Shown here one piece after another: positions 51,950-59,714 of a stretch of DNA of 64,000 nt; within the stretch, counting starts at the first letter, position 1; every line of letters starts with the position of its first letter. The stretch spans positions 372,001 through 436,000 of the forward strand of contig NZ_MASN01000035.1 in assembly GCF_001861355.1 (NCBI RefSeq). The letters run 5' to 3'. A program made the translations under genes and the position numbers. The notes beneath the pieces were generated by a model. That model was not told the origin of the DNA. It searched no databases and was given only the letters and a program-made list of their open reading frames with translations. The stretch comes from Natrialba sp. SSL1. GTDB lineage: Archaea; Halobacteriota; Halobacteria; Halobacteriales; Natrialbaceae.

Positions 51950-53991
51950 CCGTCAGTGGCGGTGTCCGAGTCACCAGCGGTATCGCCATCGACAGTAGCA
52001 TCTGGCTCACCACTGTCATCGTCCGCAGGACGATCCCCATCGCCAGTGTCGACATCCCGCTCGATAGTCTCCTCACGCACCGTCATCCCCTTTCGGCCGA
52101 GGTGCTGCAACTGCCGTCGAGCGAAGTCCTCCTCGCGCGTCCCACGCGTCGCGAGCACGTAGACGAGCGCGCCACCAGCCGGCCGCATCGTCCGCCCCGC
52201 GCGCTGGGTCCCCTGCCGGCGCGAACCACCCAGTCCGGAGGCGACGATCGCCAGATCCGCCGTCGGAAGGTCGATCCCCTCGTCACCCACGCGCGAAACG
52301 ATCAACAGGTCGCGCTCGTCCCGACGGAACTCCTCGAGTAGCCGCCGGCGCTCGTGGTGGGGGGTCTCCCCGCTAAGGAAGGGCACGTCGAGCGCGTCGG
52401 CGAGGTCGCGCCCCTGGTCGAGGTAGTCGACGAAAACGAGCGCCTTCGAATCGGCGTGTGCAGACAGGAGATACCGCACGTCGTCGACCTTCCCACGATT
52501 TCGGGCGGCGATCCGGTACTTCTCGCGGCCGTCGGCGGAGGCGTAGGCGTTCGACTGCTCGTCGTCGCCCCACGGCACGTAGCGGATCTCGAGTTCCGGT
52601 TCGGCGACGAAACCGGCCTCGAACAGCGCCTGCCAGTCGGTGCCGATCGGCGGCCCGACGAGTGTAAAAATCTCGGTCTGGCGGTCGTCCTCCCGAATCG
52701 GACTGGCTGAGAGGCCGAGCCGGTGCCGGGACTGCAGGTGCGTACTCCGTCGGTAGACGTCCGAGGGCACGTGCTGGCACTCGTCGAACACGACGAGGCC
52801 CCACTCGCGGTCATCGAACAGCGAGCGGTGGCGGTCCATCCCTGCGATCTGGTAGGTCGCAATTGTAACGGGCCGGACGTTCTTCTGGCCGCCGTGGTAC
52901 TGGCCGATCTGGTGAGGTTCGAGCGAGGTGTACTCCTCGATGGCTTCGGCCCACTGGCGCGCGAGGTCGCGGCTTGGAACAAGCACCAGCGTCTCGCCGC
53001 CGACGTGGGCCATCGCGCCCATCGCGGCGACGGTCTTTCCGCTTCCCGGCGGGCCGACGAAGACACCCTCGCCGCCCTCTGCGAAGCGGTCGACCCACGT
53101 CTGCTGATAGTCGCGCAGCGAGACACCGAGTTCGATGTCCAGTTGCTCGCCGGCCTCCAGTTCGCGGTGGTCCTGTACCGGATAGCCCGCCTCGTAGAGG
53201 ATCCGCTTGATCGCAGCCTCCGCCCCCTCGCGAACCCAGTCCTCGGTTTCGGAGATGGGCGCGTGGACGTGCTCCTCGTCGAGTTTCTGGCGGGCGACGT
53301 TACCCATCACTTCGGGACTCTTGGCCTCCAGCACGGTGTACCCCTCCTCGTGCGTCGCGAGCCGGAACTGGTGGGCCCGATCCCACTGGCTCTCGACCCA
53401 GTCCTCGAGTTGGTCCGAGCGCTGGCCGAGCGCCTGGCGCATGGTTCTTTTGAGTTCGTCGAAGGAATCGTGCGGTGCCTGCCAGACGTCCTCGGGTCTG
53501 ACGACGTACCGATAGCCCTCCTCGCCGTTGCCGTCCGCGAGGTGGGCGAACTGCGCGAGCTGGGCGCGGGTGAACTGGTCGGGGCGGTCGACGATGATCT
53601 CCCGGCGCTTCGGGAAGACGACCACGCGCTCGCGATCGGTCAGGTCCTCGAGTTCGCTCGGATACCAGACGACGGGGTCGGTCGAGACGGAGAGGCGCTC
53701 GAGTGCCCCCTGTTCCGTGAGGGTGTCGAGGTCCTCGCTGATTTCCTCGTGGGGCCGGTCCAGGGCACGGGCGACGGCGCCGGCGGTGAGGACGGGACGG
53801 CCGGCCTGCTGGCAGGCGTCGTGGAAGGACTCGAGTGAGAGCGAGGGCGAGAGCGACTGGCTGGTCGTCCCACTGGTTGGGTTCGACTCGTTGGTGTCCC
53901 TGTCGTCGGAGGGGGTGTTAGACGGGGTGTCGTCGGAGTCATCGCGGGGATGCTCGTCGTTTCGTGTCGCTGACGAACGTTCGTCGGTCAC
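51946..53991 (-). CDS. rad25: XPB/Rad25-type DNA repair helicase
   Basis: The 681-residue SF2 helicase has an N-terminal damage-recognition-like region and an acidic extension (residues 1-45), then motif I VGPPGSGKTVAAMG, motif II VVFDECQHVP, motif III LGLSASPI and motif VI IVASGLGGSRRQGTQRAGRTMRP. It unwinds DNA in nucleotide excision repair and transcription-linked repair. A disordered acidic C-terminus of about 50 residues follows. The length and motif order agree with archaeal XPB-like proteins. The start at 53991 is the first ATG of the frame. Confidence 0.9.
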   Translation of the reverse strand: MTDERSSATRNDEHPRDDSDDTPSNTPSDDRDTNESNPTSGTTSQSLSPSLSLESFHDACQQAGRPVLTAGAVARALDRPHEEISEDLDTLTEQGALERLSVSTDPVVWYPSELEDLTDRERVVVFPKRREIIVDRPDQFTRAQLAQFAHLADGNGEEGYRYVVRPEDVWQAPHDSFDELKRTMRQALGQRSDQLEDWVESQWDRAHQFRLATHEEGYTVLEAKSPEVMGNVARQKLDEEHVHAPISETEDWVREGAEAAIKRILYEAGYPVQDHRELEAGEQLDIELGVSLRDYQQTWVDRFAEGGEGVFVGPPGSGKTVAAMGAMAHVGGETLVLVPSRDLARQWAEAIEEYTSLEPHQIGQYHGGQKNVRPVTIATYQIAGMDRHRSLFDDREWGLVVFDECQHVPSDVYRRSTHLQSRHRLGLSASPIREDDRQTEIFTLVGPPIGTDWQALFEAGFVAEPELEIRYVPWGDDEQSNAYASADGREKYRIAARNRGKVDDVRYLLSAHADSKALVFVDYLDQGRDLADALDVPFLSGETPHHERRRLLEEFRRDERDLLIVSRVGDEGIDLPTADLAIVASGLGGSRRQGTQRAGRTMRPAGGALVYVLATRGTREEDFARRQLQHLGRKGMTVREETIERDVDTGDGDRPADDDSGEPDATVDGDTAGDSDTATDG

Positions 53992-54148
53992 TGCAGGGCC
54001 GTAACGGTGGTGGGAGTAAACCGATTTCGCCTCGCCTCGTCTCGGGTCGGGTCGAGTCGGGTCCGGTCCGGTCAGGTCTGGGAGCGCCTGCTGGTAGCGA
54101 TCCGTGACAGTGCAACACTATATGCCCCGTGGTGTCGTATTTTCTCGT

Positions 54149-54325
54149 ATGTTCCGTGCGATCCTCCCCGAAGGACAGATCATGTGCGAGGACTACGACC
54201 GAACGGACGACGGGCTCAGGCTGTACGACGGAGAGGGCGAGTTCATCGCGTTCGTCCCGTACGCGAACCTACACGCGTTGCTCAACGAGGACGTCTACAA
54301 CGAAAGCGAGCGGTCGATCATGTAA
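54149..54325 (+). CDS. 58-aa small protein, function unknown
   Basis: The 58-residue protein (MFRAILPEGQIMCEDYDRT...) is beta-rich with a GLRLYDGEGEFIAFVPYANL core. ACTATATG at about 54117 is roughly 28 bp upstream of the ATG, supporting a leaderless transcript and this start rather than the ATG at 54104. It shares a pattern with the 86-residue protein at 15.8 kb (Cys/Asp, Gly-x-x-Leu, Glu-Gly, (Y/F)VP-x-x-x-Leu). Its 3' end overlaps the convergent TFB gene by 8 bp. Confidence 0.65.
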   Translation: MFRAILPEGQIMCEDYDRTDDGLRLYDGEGEFIAFVPYANLHALLNEDVYNESERSIM

Positions 54326-55271
54326 CCGGCGACTGATCGATCGCATCGAGCTGTTCCCGGTAGCGATTTCTGACCGTCACCACGGTTGTCTGGGCTGTGT
54401 CGGCGACCGCGCGCTGCGGGATGGTTTCGTCACAGAGCAAGCCGGCGGCATAGATCGCTGCCGCGGCGAAGCCGGTCGGCGATTTTCCGGAGTGGAGTCC
54501 CAGATCGGTCGTCTGGTCGATGATCTCGACCGCTCTGGTTTCGACTTCCTTGCTCACGTCGAGTTCCGAACAGAACCGCGGCACGAACTGGCGGGGGTTC
54601 GTCGGTTCGAGATTGATGTCGAGTTCGTCCGCGATATAGCGGTAGGTGCGGCCGATCTCGCGCTGATCGACCCGCGAAACGGAGGTGACCTCTTCGAGAC
54701 TGCGCGGAATGCCTTCCTTCCGGCAGGCGGTGTAGAGTGCACTGGTCGCGACGCCCTCGATAGAGCGCCCGCGAATGAGATCCTGCTCGAGTGCCCGTCG
54801 GTAGATCACGCTCGCGGTCTCCTTGACCGGCTTCGGAACGCCGAGGGCGCTGACCATACGGTCGATCTCGGAGAGTGCGTACTTGAGGTTGCGTTCGCCC
54901 GCGTTCTTCGTGCGAATGCGTTCCTGCCAGACGCGCAATCGGTGGAGTTGGCCGTGCTTATCGGCCGACATCGAATGGCCGTTTGCGTCCTTGTTGCGCC
55001 AGTCGATCGTCGTCGTCAGCCCCCGGTCGTGCATGGACTGCGTAAGGGGTGCGCCGACGCGGGAGAGTTCGTCGTGTTCCTGGGCGTTGAACGCGCGCCA
55101 CTCCGGGCCGTAGTCGATGGGGTCCTCGGTCAGGACGAGCCCGCACTCACCACAGACGCGCTCGCCACGATCCGGATCGTGAACGACGGTATCCGTTTCG
55201 CAGTCTGGACATAATCCAGGCTCCGATTCCTGGACCTCGCTTCTGGTGTGGTCGATGATGGACTGCGTCAT
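54318..55271 (-). CDS. tfb: Transcription initiation factor IIB (TFB), copy 2
   Basis: The 317-residue protein has an N-terminal zinc ribbon (CPDC, then CGECGLVL), a B-finger-like linker (DELSRVGAPLTQSMHDRGLT) and two cyclin repeats ending in TTVVTVRNRYREQL. It is clearly homologous to copy 1 but with a different N-terminal 20 residues. The ATG at 55271 (MTQSIIDHTRS) has CTTACA on the minus strand about 28 bp upstream, fitting a leaderless mRNA. Haloarchaea use several TFB variants to regulate gene sets, so the pair suggests an expanded TFB repertoire. Confidence 0.92.
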   Translation of the reverse strand: MTQSIIDHTRSEVQESEPGLCPDCETDTVVHDPDRGERVCGECGLVLTEDPIDYGPEWRAFNAQEHDELSRVGAPLTQSMHDRGLTTTIDWRNKDANGHSMSADKHGQLHRLRVWQERIRTKNAGERNLKYALSEIDRMVSALGVPKPVKETASVIYRRALEQDLIRGRSIEGVATSALYTACRKEGIPRSLEEVTSVSRVDQREIGRTYRYIADELDINLEPTNPRQFVPRFCSELDVSKEVETRAVEIIDQTTDLGLHSGKSPTGFAAAAIYAAGLLCDETIPQRAVADTAQTTVVTVRNRYREQLDAIDQSPVT

Positions 55272-55966
55272 CAGTAGTGGACGGAAGCCGTGCAGCCACT
55301 GTAAGGGGTTCACATGGTTTCGGGAGAAACCCCGACTTACTGCGTCTCACATCGTGTCCCGGCGACGGCAGGGACGAGGATAAAGCCACTCCACGCACGC
55401 GGTCGCAGCGACCGGCGACAGCAACGAAAAGGGATCGCTGCCTGAGCAGCGAGGGACCCTGCTCGGATCGGGTCACTCATTGCCGATCCGGCGAGCACTC
55501 GAGTGTACGGACAACCCACTGGAACGGTACAGAGGTGAGAAACGGGGCCGAGACGTGTGCTCGCATGCGATCAGGTTTGCGAGTAAGACGACTGTTCTCC
55601 GTGTAAAGATCGCTTTCGGGACCAAACCGTCAGGAGAATTTATGTCGCTCGAGCCAAACGTTTCGTAGCAGTGCTGTGTCGACGATCCGCATACCGACAT
55701 CGTCCCGTGAATCGCCAGCGGCGTCGTAGCAACGGCCGTACGCTATCGGTACACGCGCCCAATCTCTCGATACTACCGGGGTCGCCGCGTGCCGTTGCAC
55801 ACCGAAACACGCAGCAACAGCGACGCGACGGCTGCCGTGCGGGAAGTCTGTCCGTACCCACTTTGCAGCCGGTGCGAAACGTGGCCGTGCTTAAGAGTGT
55901 CTCTGTTGGTGTACAACTTGGTGTGTCAATCGTGACTGCGAATCGCCGTCTGAGCGTACAGGGGTC
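55272..55966. other. 695-bp region between TFB and the DUF7344 leader
   Basis: No gene is convincing. A GGTTTC-GGGA-GAAACC hairpin (55316-55331) lies upstream of the TFB promoter. GCTTAAG at 55889-55895 is a likely TATA element for the DUF7344 gene. AATTTATG near 55636 is another candidate. ORFs here have poor codon bias. Confidence 0.4.
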
Positions 55967-56051
55967 GCTGTCGGTTCGACAGCCTGGTGGTGGTTTCACC
56001 ACCCAAAGCTGGCTCCCCGAAACCAGGGCTGTTCCGCCGGGTCGGACAGCC
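55967..56051 (+). promoter_or_regulatory. Three consecutive hairpins in the leader of the DUF7344 gene
   Basis: In the last 100 bp before the ATG at 56066 three stems occur in a row: GCTGTCG/CGACAGC (55967-55983, 3-nt loop), GGTGGTG/CACCACC (55986-56003), and GGCTGTTCCG/CGGACAGCC (56027-56051, with one wobble). With the TATA-like GCTTAAG near 55892, the leader would be about 145 nt long and structured, unusual here. Confidence 0.45.
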
Positions 56052-56065
56052 GGAGGGACACGATA

Positions 56066-56665
56066 ATGTCCTCCGTCGATACCTCGCTTCCGGACGAACT
56101 CTCTTCTTCCGTAAGCGATGCCGAGACCGATGATCAGCTGTCGAAAGACGTCATTTTCGAACTCCTGAAGAACCGCCGTCGCCGCGAGGTACTGACGTAC
56201 TTACTCGAGGCCGACGAGACTGTCACCCTCGGCGAACTCGCCGAGCAAATCGCTGCCTGGGAGAACGATACCAGTGTCAACGCGTTGAGCTCTGATCAGC
56301 GAAAGCGCGTCTACGTTGCCCTCTACCAGACCCATCTCCCGAAGATGGACGATGCCGGAATCGTCGAGTACGATCAGGACCGTGGGCTGATCTCGCTGTC
56401 GGATAATGCCGACCTGTTGATGATGTATCTCGATACGGATGCACATCGACAGGACCGCTGGGACCGGTGGTATGCCGGCCTGAGCATCGCCGGCGGCGTC
56501 CTCATTGCTGCGGCACTACTCGGTGTTCCCGGACTCACCGCCCTCCCGACACTCGCGCTTGCAGGCGGTGTCGTACTCGCCTTCTTCGCGCTCTCGCTGG
56601 CTCACGCCGTGACGAACCGCGAGCACGAGCGGACTGTCGACGGGAAACTCTCGCGCATCGATTGA
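56066..56665 (+). CDS. DUF7344-type HTH membrane regulator
   Basis: The 199-residue protein has an N-terminal winged-helix-like region (DVIFELLKNRRRREVLTYLLEADETVTLGELAEQIAAWEND to about residue 105) with the RRR-x-VL-x-YL pattern, then two hydrophobic segments (AGLSIAGGVLIAAALLGVPGL and ALAGGVVLAFFALSLAHAV) and a short acidic tail. Proteins of this type are abundant in haloarchaea and proposed to be membrane-anchored regulators. The leader contains three hairpins (see 55967-56051). No target can be inferred. Confidence 0.8.
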   Translation: MSSVDTSLPDELSSSVSDAETDDQLSKDVIFELLKNRRRREVLTYLLEADETVTLGELAEQIAAWENDTSVNALSSDQRKRVYVALYQTHLPKMDDAGIVEYDQDRGLISLSDNADLLMMYLDTDAHRQDRWDRWYAGLSIAGGVLIAAALLGVPGLTALPTLALAGGVVLAFFALSLAHAVTNREHERTVDGKLSRID

Positions 56666-56780
56666 CGGCTTCATCCACACGGCCAAAGCCGTGGACTTTC
56701 ACCTGCTGGTTCTGTGAGACGACAGCGTTCAGTTCGACACTGGCTTGCTGACTGTCACACCGGTTGATCTGTCCCACCGA
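56665..56780 (-). mobile_element. Possible right-end relic of an IS200/IS605 (IS1341-type) element
   Basis: On the minus strand, a CCACGGC-TTTG-GCCGTG hairpin (56678-56693 stem) preceded by AAAGT and followed by GGATGAA resembles the right-end hairpins of IS200/IS605 elements. Just upstream on that strand, the frame reads GQINRCDSQQASVELNAV, possibly a decayed TnpB C-terminus. No tnpA, no tnpB core and no left end are visible nearby. The hairpin may instead simply terminate the DUF7344 transcript on the plus strand, since it starts 13 bp after that gene's stop. Confidence 0.35.
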
Positions 56781-57145
56781 CGGGTGTTCTCACATTCGAA
56801 CAGGATCAAGAAGGACTTTTATTCACCCCGCTCATAGCATGAGGTGGCTCCCGGCGACCGTCATCCAGTACCGGGACAGTTCGCGTGCCAGCTTGCTGTT
56901 CCACGCGCGGGAGCCACCTTCTCACGAGGTGAATACGTCGGCGCTGTCTCTCTGTGATGGAGAGTTACAGCGAGAGCGGTCTCGATTCACCGAACGTCAC
57001 CGACGCAACGAGCGCCATCAACTCATCGAACGACAGTCACTGAGTCGAACTCGAGAGCGACGGCTCAGAGACGCCTCGCTCATCCGTTGCCGGTCAAAAA
57101 ATACGCAAACCGCAGTTCGGCGCCGCTCGAACTGTTGTCAGCGGT
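56666..57145. other. 480-bp spacer between DUF7344 gene and beta-helix gene
   Basis: Both flanking genes end here. It holds the possible IS200/IS605 relic and the promoter-linked inverted repeat at 56842-56919. The remainder (56920-57145) has an open frame with poor haloarchaeal composition and no motif. Confidence 0.4.
56842..56919 (+). ncRNA. Candidate structured RNA with 12-bp terminal stem
   Basis: AGGTGGCTCCCG at 56842-56853 pairs perfectly with CGGGAGCCACCT at 56908-56919. Inside, GCGTG/CACGC (56883-56887 with 56902-56906) enclose a CAG/CTG mini-stem. CTTTTATTC at about 56815-56823 is a TATA-like element about 26 bp before the stem, so a transcript would begin near the stem's base. An alternative is a leaderless mRNA from the ATG at 56839 whose peptide (MRWLPATVIQYRDS...) has poor haloarchaeal composition. 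It matches no RNA family I recognise. Confidence 0.35.
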
Positions 57146-58930
57146 CTACTGGTTACGCGCGTTGTACTGTACGTCGACGGTTGCAGTCCCACACAGCGTG
57201 AAGTCATCGATCGGCCCCTCAAACCAGTAGGCGTCGAGTTCGTCGTCGACGACGCCACGGACGAACCGGTCGTCGATGATATCCTCGTCGTCGATCGTCG
57301 CCGATCGGTAGTCCGACTTGACGACCGTTCCATCGATGCGGAACGAGTACGTGCTCGGTTCGTCGCTGTCACCGCCGTCGATGACGAGTGCGTGTGGCAG
57401 GAGTTCGGTCTCGCCGTACTCCGACGGGTCGATCTCCTCACCGTCGAGGAAAACCGCCGCCTCGCCGTCGGTAAACGTCACGTCCGTCAGCGCACCCGAG
57501 AACCGGAACGTCTGCGTGGCGTCCGTCACCGAACTCTGGGCCGTCGAGCCGGAGACCGTGGTCGCCTCGTCGTCCGGCTCCTCGTCTCCGTCGAACTCGA
57601 TCGTGCCGTCGACCGTGATCTCGTAACTCGTCGGTGCGCCACGGCCCTCGATCTCGAGTACGTGCGGGAGGTCCTCACCGTACTCGGACGGATCGACTTC
57701 CTCACCGTTGACGAAGACCGTTCCTGGCCCGTCGACGGTCAGCGTGAGCAGGTCGCCGTCGAACCGGAAGGCGTCCTTCCAGTCGGCGACGACGCCGTAT
57801 GCCACGCCGTCCTCCATACCCGCAGCCGCGTCGATCGTCGCTCCTTCTGCCGTCGACGGCTCGACGTCGCCCTCGGCTTCGAACTCGTAGCGCGTGACAT
57901 CCGACTCGTCACCCTCGACGAGCAGGAGGTTCTCGAGTGCGGGTTCATCGTCGTCCTCGTCCGCGTCGCCGTTCACACCATCTCCCGTCTCGCTCGTCTC
58001 GCCCGACGCGGCCTCGACGGCCGACGTCGGGGTTCCCTCGGGGACCGAGAGCTCGGGGGAACTCGAGACGTTCGATCGATTGAGTCCGCCGCCCTGAACG
58101 TTGCCGTCGATTGCGCCGCCGGACATCTGGGCGGTTGCGTTGCCTCGCATGACCACCGCGTGCGGGTAGCCGCCGCTTGCGAAGTGTGAGTCCTCGATCG
58201 AGACGGTGCTACCGGGCCAGACCCAGACTGGCCGGCCGCTATCTTCGGTGTAGCCGCCCCAGCCGGGTCCGTAGTCGGTGTTGTCGTTGTACGCGACCGA
58301 GTCGACGATGGCGTCGTTGCCGCCGGCGACGCGGTAGGTGCTGACGCCGTTGTTCTTTCCGTAACAGTGCTCGAATCGCGCGGAGCCACCCGAAGCGGTG
58401 TTCGAACAGTAGAAGCCGTTGTTCGGCCACCCCTGAACGTTACAGTGGCGGAAGGTAACGTCACAGGAGGCGTCACGGTGGTAGAACACCGCGCCGGGTC
58501 CGTGGACGAAACTCTCGCCTTCCTTGGTCGACCCGTCGCCGAGGTAGACGTTCTCGATCAGGACATCCCCACTCGGTGCCGTGATCGAGATCATGAACCC
58601 GTCCCCACGGTGGAGTCCCTCGAATCCGATATTGCGGATCACGGAGTTGCCACCCTCGACGAGGAGAACGACGCTGTTGCCGTTGGTCAGGTCGATCAGT
58701 TTGTTCTCGAAGGTTTCACCCTGTCCAATACGGATGACCTGTCCGTTGGCGGTGATTGTCTCGTAGTCGTCACTGTTTGCCGCGCCGGCGGTTGCGCCGA
58801 ACGCGGTCGCTGCAGTCGTTGCCCCGGCCAGTTTCATATACGAACGACGGTCGAGTAATCCACGATTACTCTCGGTCGTCGCGTCGTTCCCGGATGAACC
58901 GTCACCCGGTACCGAACGTTCACGTGCCAT
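57146..58930 (-). CDS. Tat-exported right-handed beta-helix protein with C-terminal repeats
   Basis: The 594-residue protein has a Tat signal (DRRSYMKLAGATTAATAFGATAG), a parallel beta-helix domain (about residues 50-290; GQVIRIGQGETFENKLIDLT, IENVYLGDG, FRHCNVQGWPNNGFYC) and a C-terminal region (about 335-594) made of two to three approximately 90-residue repeats with a shared GEE(V/I)DPSEYGE motif; the last copy is truncated. Pectate-lyase-like folds bind or cleave polysaccharides, but I see no catalytic residues. It is paralogous to the protein at 59.7 kb, which lacks the C-terminal repeats. The promoter matches that gene's promoter closely. Confidence 0.8.
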   Translation of the reverse strand: MARERSVPGDGSSGNDATTESNRGLLDRRSYMKLAGATTAATAFGATAGAANSDDYETITANGQVIRIGQGETFENKLIDLTNGNSVVLLVEGGNSVIRNIGFEGLHRGDGFMISITAPSGDVLIENVYLGDGSTKEGESFVHGPGAVFYHRDASCDVTFRHCNVQGWPNNGFYCSNTASGGSARFEHCYGKNNGVSTYRVAGGNDAIVDSVAYNDNTDYGPGWGGYTEDSGRPVWVWPGSTVSIEDSHFASGGYPHAVVMRGNATAQMSGGAIDGNVQGGGLNRSNVSSSPELSVPEGTPTSAVEAASGETSETGDGVNGDADEDDDEPALENLLLVEGDESDVTRYEFEAEGDVEPSTAEGATIDAAAGMEDGVAYGVVADWKDAFRFDGDLLTLTVDGPGTVFVNGEEVDPSEYGEDLPHVLEIEGRGAPTSYEITVDGTIEFDGDEEPDDEATTVSGSTAQSSVTDATQTFRFSGALTDVTFTDGEAAVFLDGEEIDPSEYGETELLPHALVIDGGDSDEPSTYSFRIDGTVVKSDYRSATIDDEDIIDDRFVRGVVDDELDAYWFEGPIDDFTLCGTATVDVQYNARNQ

Positions 58931-58958
58931 GTACTACGGGTAATACAGAACTACCGCA

Positions 58959-59000
58959 ATAAACTTTCCCTTTCTCAGGATCTAAAATTTACAGACAGTA
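58959..59000 (-). promoter_or_regulatory. Promoter of the longer beta-helix gene (shared architecture)
   Basis: On the minus strand the order is an upstream CTGTAAATTTTA box, a purine-rich BRE-like GGGAAAG and TATA-like GTTTATTG, with the ATG at 58930 about 30 bp downstream. The same order and most of the same bases precede the paralogue at 60.66 kb: ATAAAC, TTTCC and AAATTTACAGA-x-AGTA on the plus strand in both. Confidence 0.6.
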
Positions 59001-59053
59001 GCTATGATCTGATTATTCGTTCACAAAACTATCTATGTTTTTAGCCGCAACGA

Positions 59054-59067
59054 GGCCGTATACGGCC
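59054..59067. promoter_or_regulatory. 14-bp perfect palindrome
   Basis: GGCCGTATACGGCC is self-complementary throughout, 124 bp upstream of the longer beta-helix gene start and 54 bp beyond its conserved upstream box. It is a candidate operator. Confidence 0.4.
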
Positions 59068-59121
59068 GTCTCCGGCAAGTAATAGTCTATTACCCAGAAT
59101 CGCCGCGAATATAGCAGCAAT

Positions 59122-59153
59122 ATTTGACGGGTGAAACGGACTTACCGTCAAAT
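59122..59153. promoter_or_regulatory. 9-bp inverted repeat with 14-nt spacer
   Basis: ATTTGACGG and CCGTCAAAT are exact complements separated by 14 nt. They lie about 190 bp upstream of the longer beta-helix gene, in AT-richer DNA. It could be a regulator site or a hairpin. Confidence 0.4.
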
Positions 59154-59714
59154 TCTACCACGTTCTGCACAGTCACCTATGCGCCTCAGTCGTGGTACCA
59201 ACACACCTCATACAGTAGACGAGATCGAGGAAGCAGCCATCGTATGAGAGTGTGTAATCGCTTGGCGTTCGATACCGCAGCGATAGGCCTCGCGCGTGCG
59301 GGGGACGGTGGCCAGTTCCCAGTACCAGTCGGGGTCAGGACCGGGTCAGTGTCTAGAGCAGTCTCAAGTCCAGAGCCACGGGGAAACGAACCAGTCGCTC
59401 GTCCAGTCGTGTGAAAATGGAACGCAAAAGTGGACCGCAGCGGCGGGAGGGCCGTTGGTCAGCGGTGCGTAGCGATCGGCGGTCGACACCGGGCAGCTAT
59501 CGACGGACGCCAGCCCGGAGCGACCCCCGTGGAGGGTCGTCGTCAGCGGGTTCCAAACGGTGAACCGCGGCGAACCGCTCACCCCATCCCACAGCAGGCG
59601 TGCGGTTCGGTATCGTCGGAACATCGAGGTCGGCCATCGCCGCCACATCCCCTTGGCAGCGGTGACCGACTCCTTCTCGTCACGGTGCTCGTCTCACGTC
59701 TCTCCGTCGTTCGC

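Larger units (their letters stand above)
58931..59714. other. 784-bp region between the two beta-helix genes
   Basis: Its left end holds the promoter of the 57.1-kb gene (58959-59000), a 14-bp palindrome and a 9-bp inverted repeat (listed separately). From about 59200 to 59714 I see no gene; the ORFs are Arg/Pro-rich shadows. The stretch may be a decayed gene but has no recognisable family. Confidence 0.35.

Noticed and set aside
55640-56066. ORFs on both strands upstream of the DUF7344 gene
   Set aside because: Arg/Cys/Gln-rich translations, and the plus-strand frame merely runs into the real start at 56066.
59124-59700. Possible gene between the two beta-helix genes
   Set aside because: ORFs are rich in Arg, Pro and Trp with no recognisable domain or promoter.
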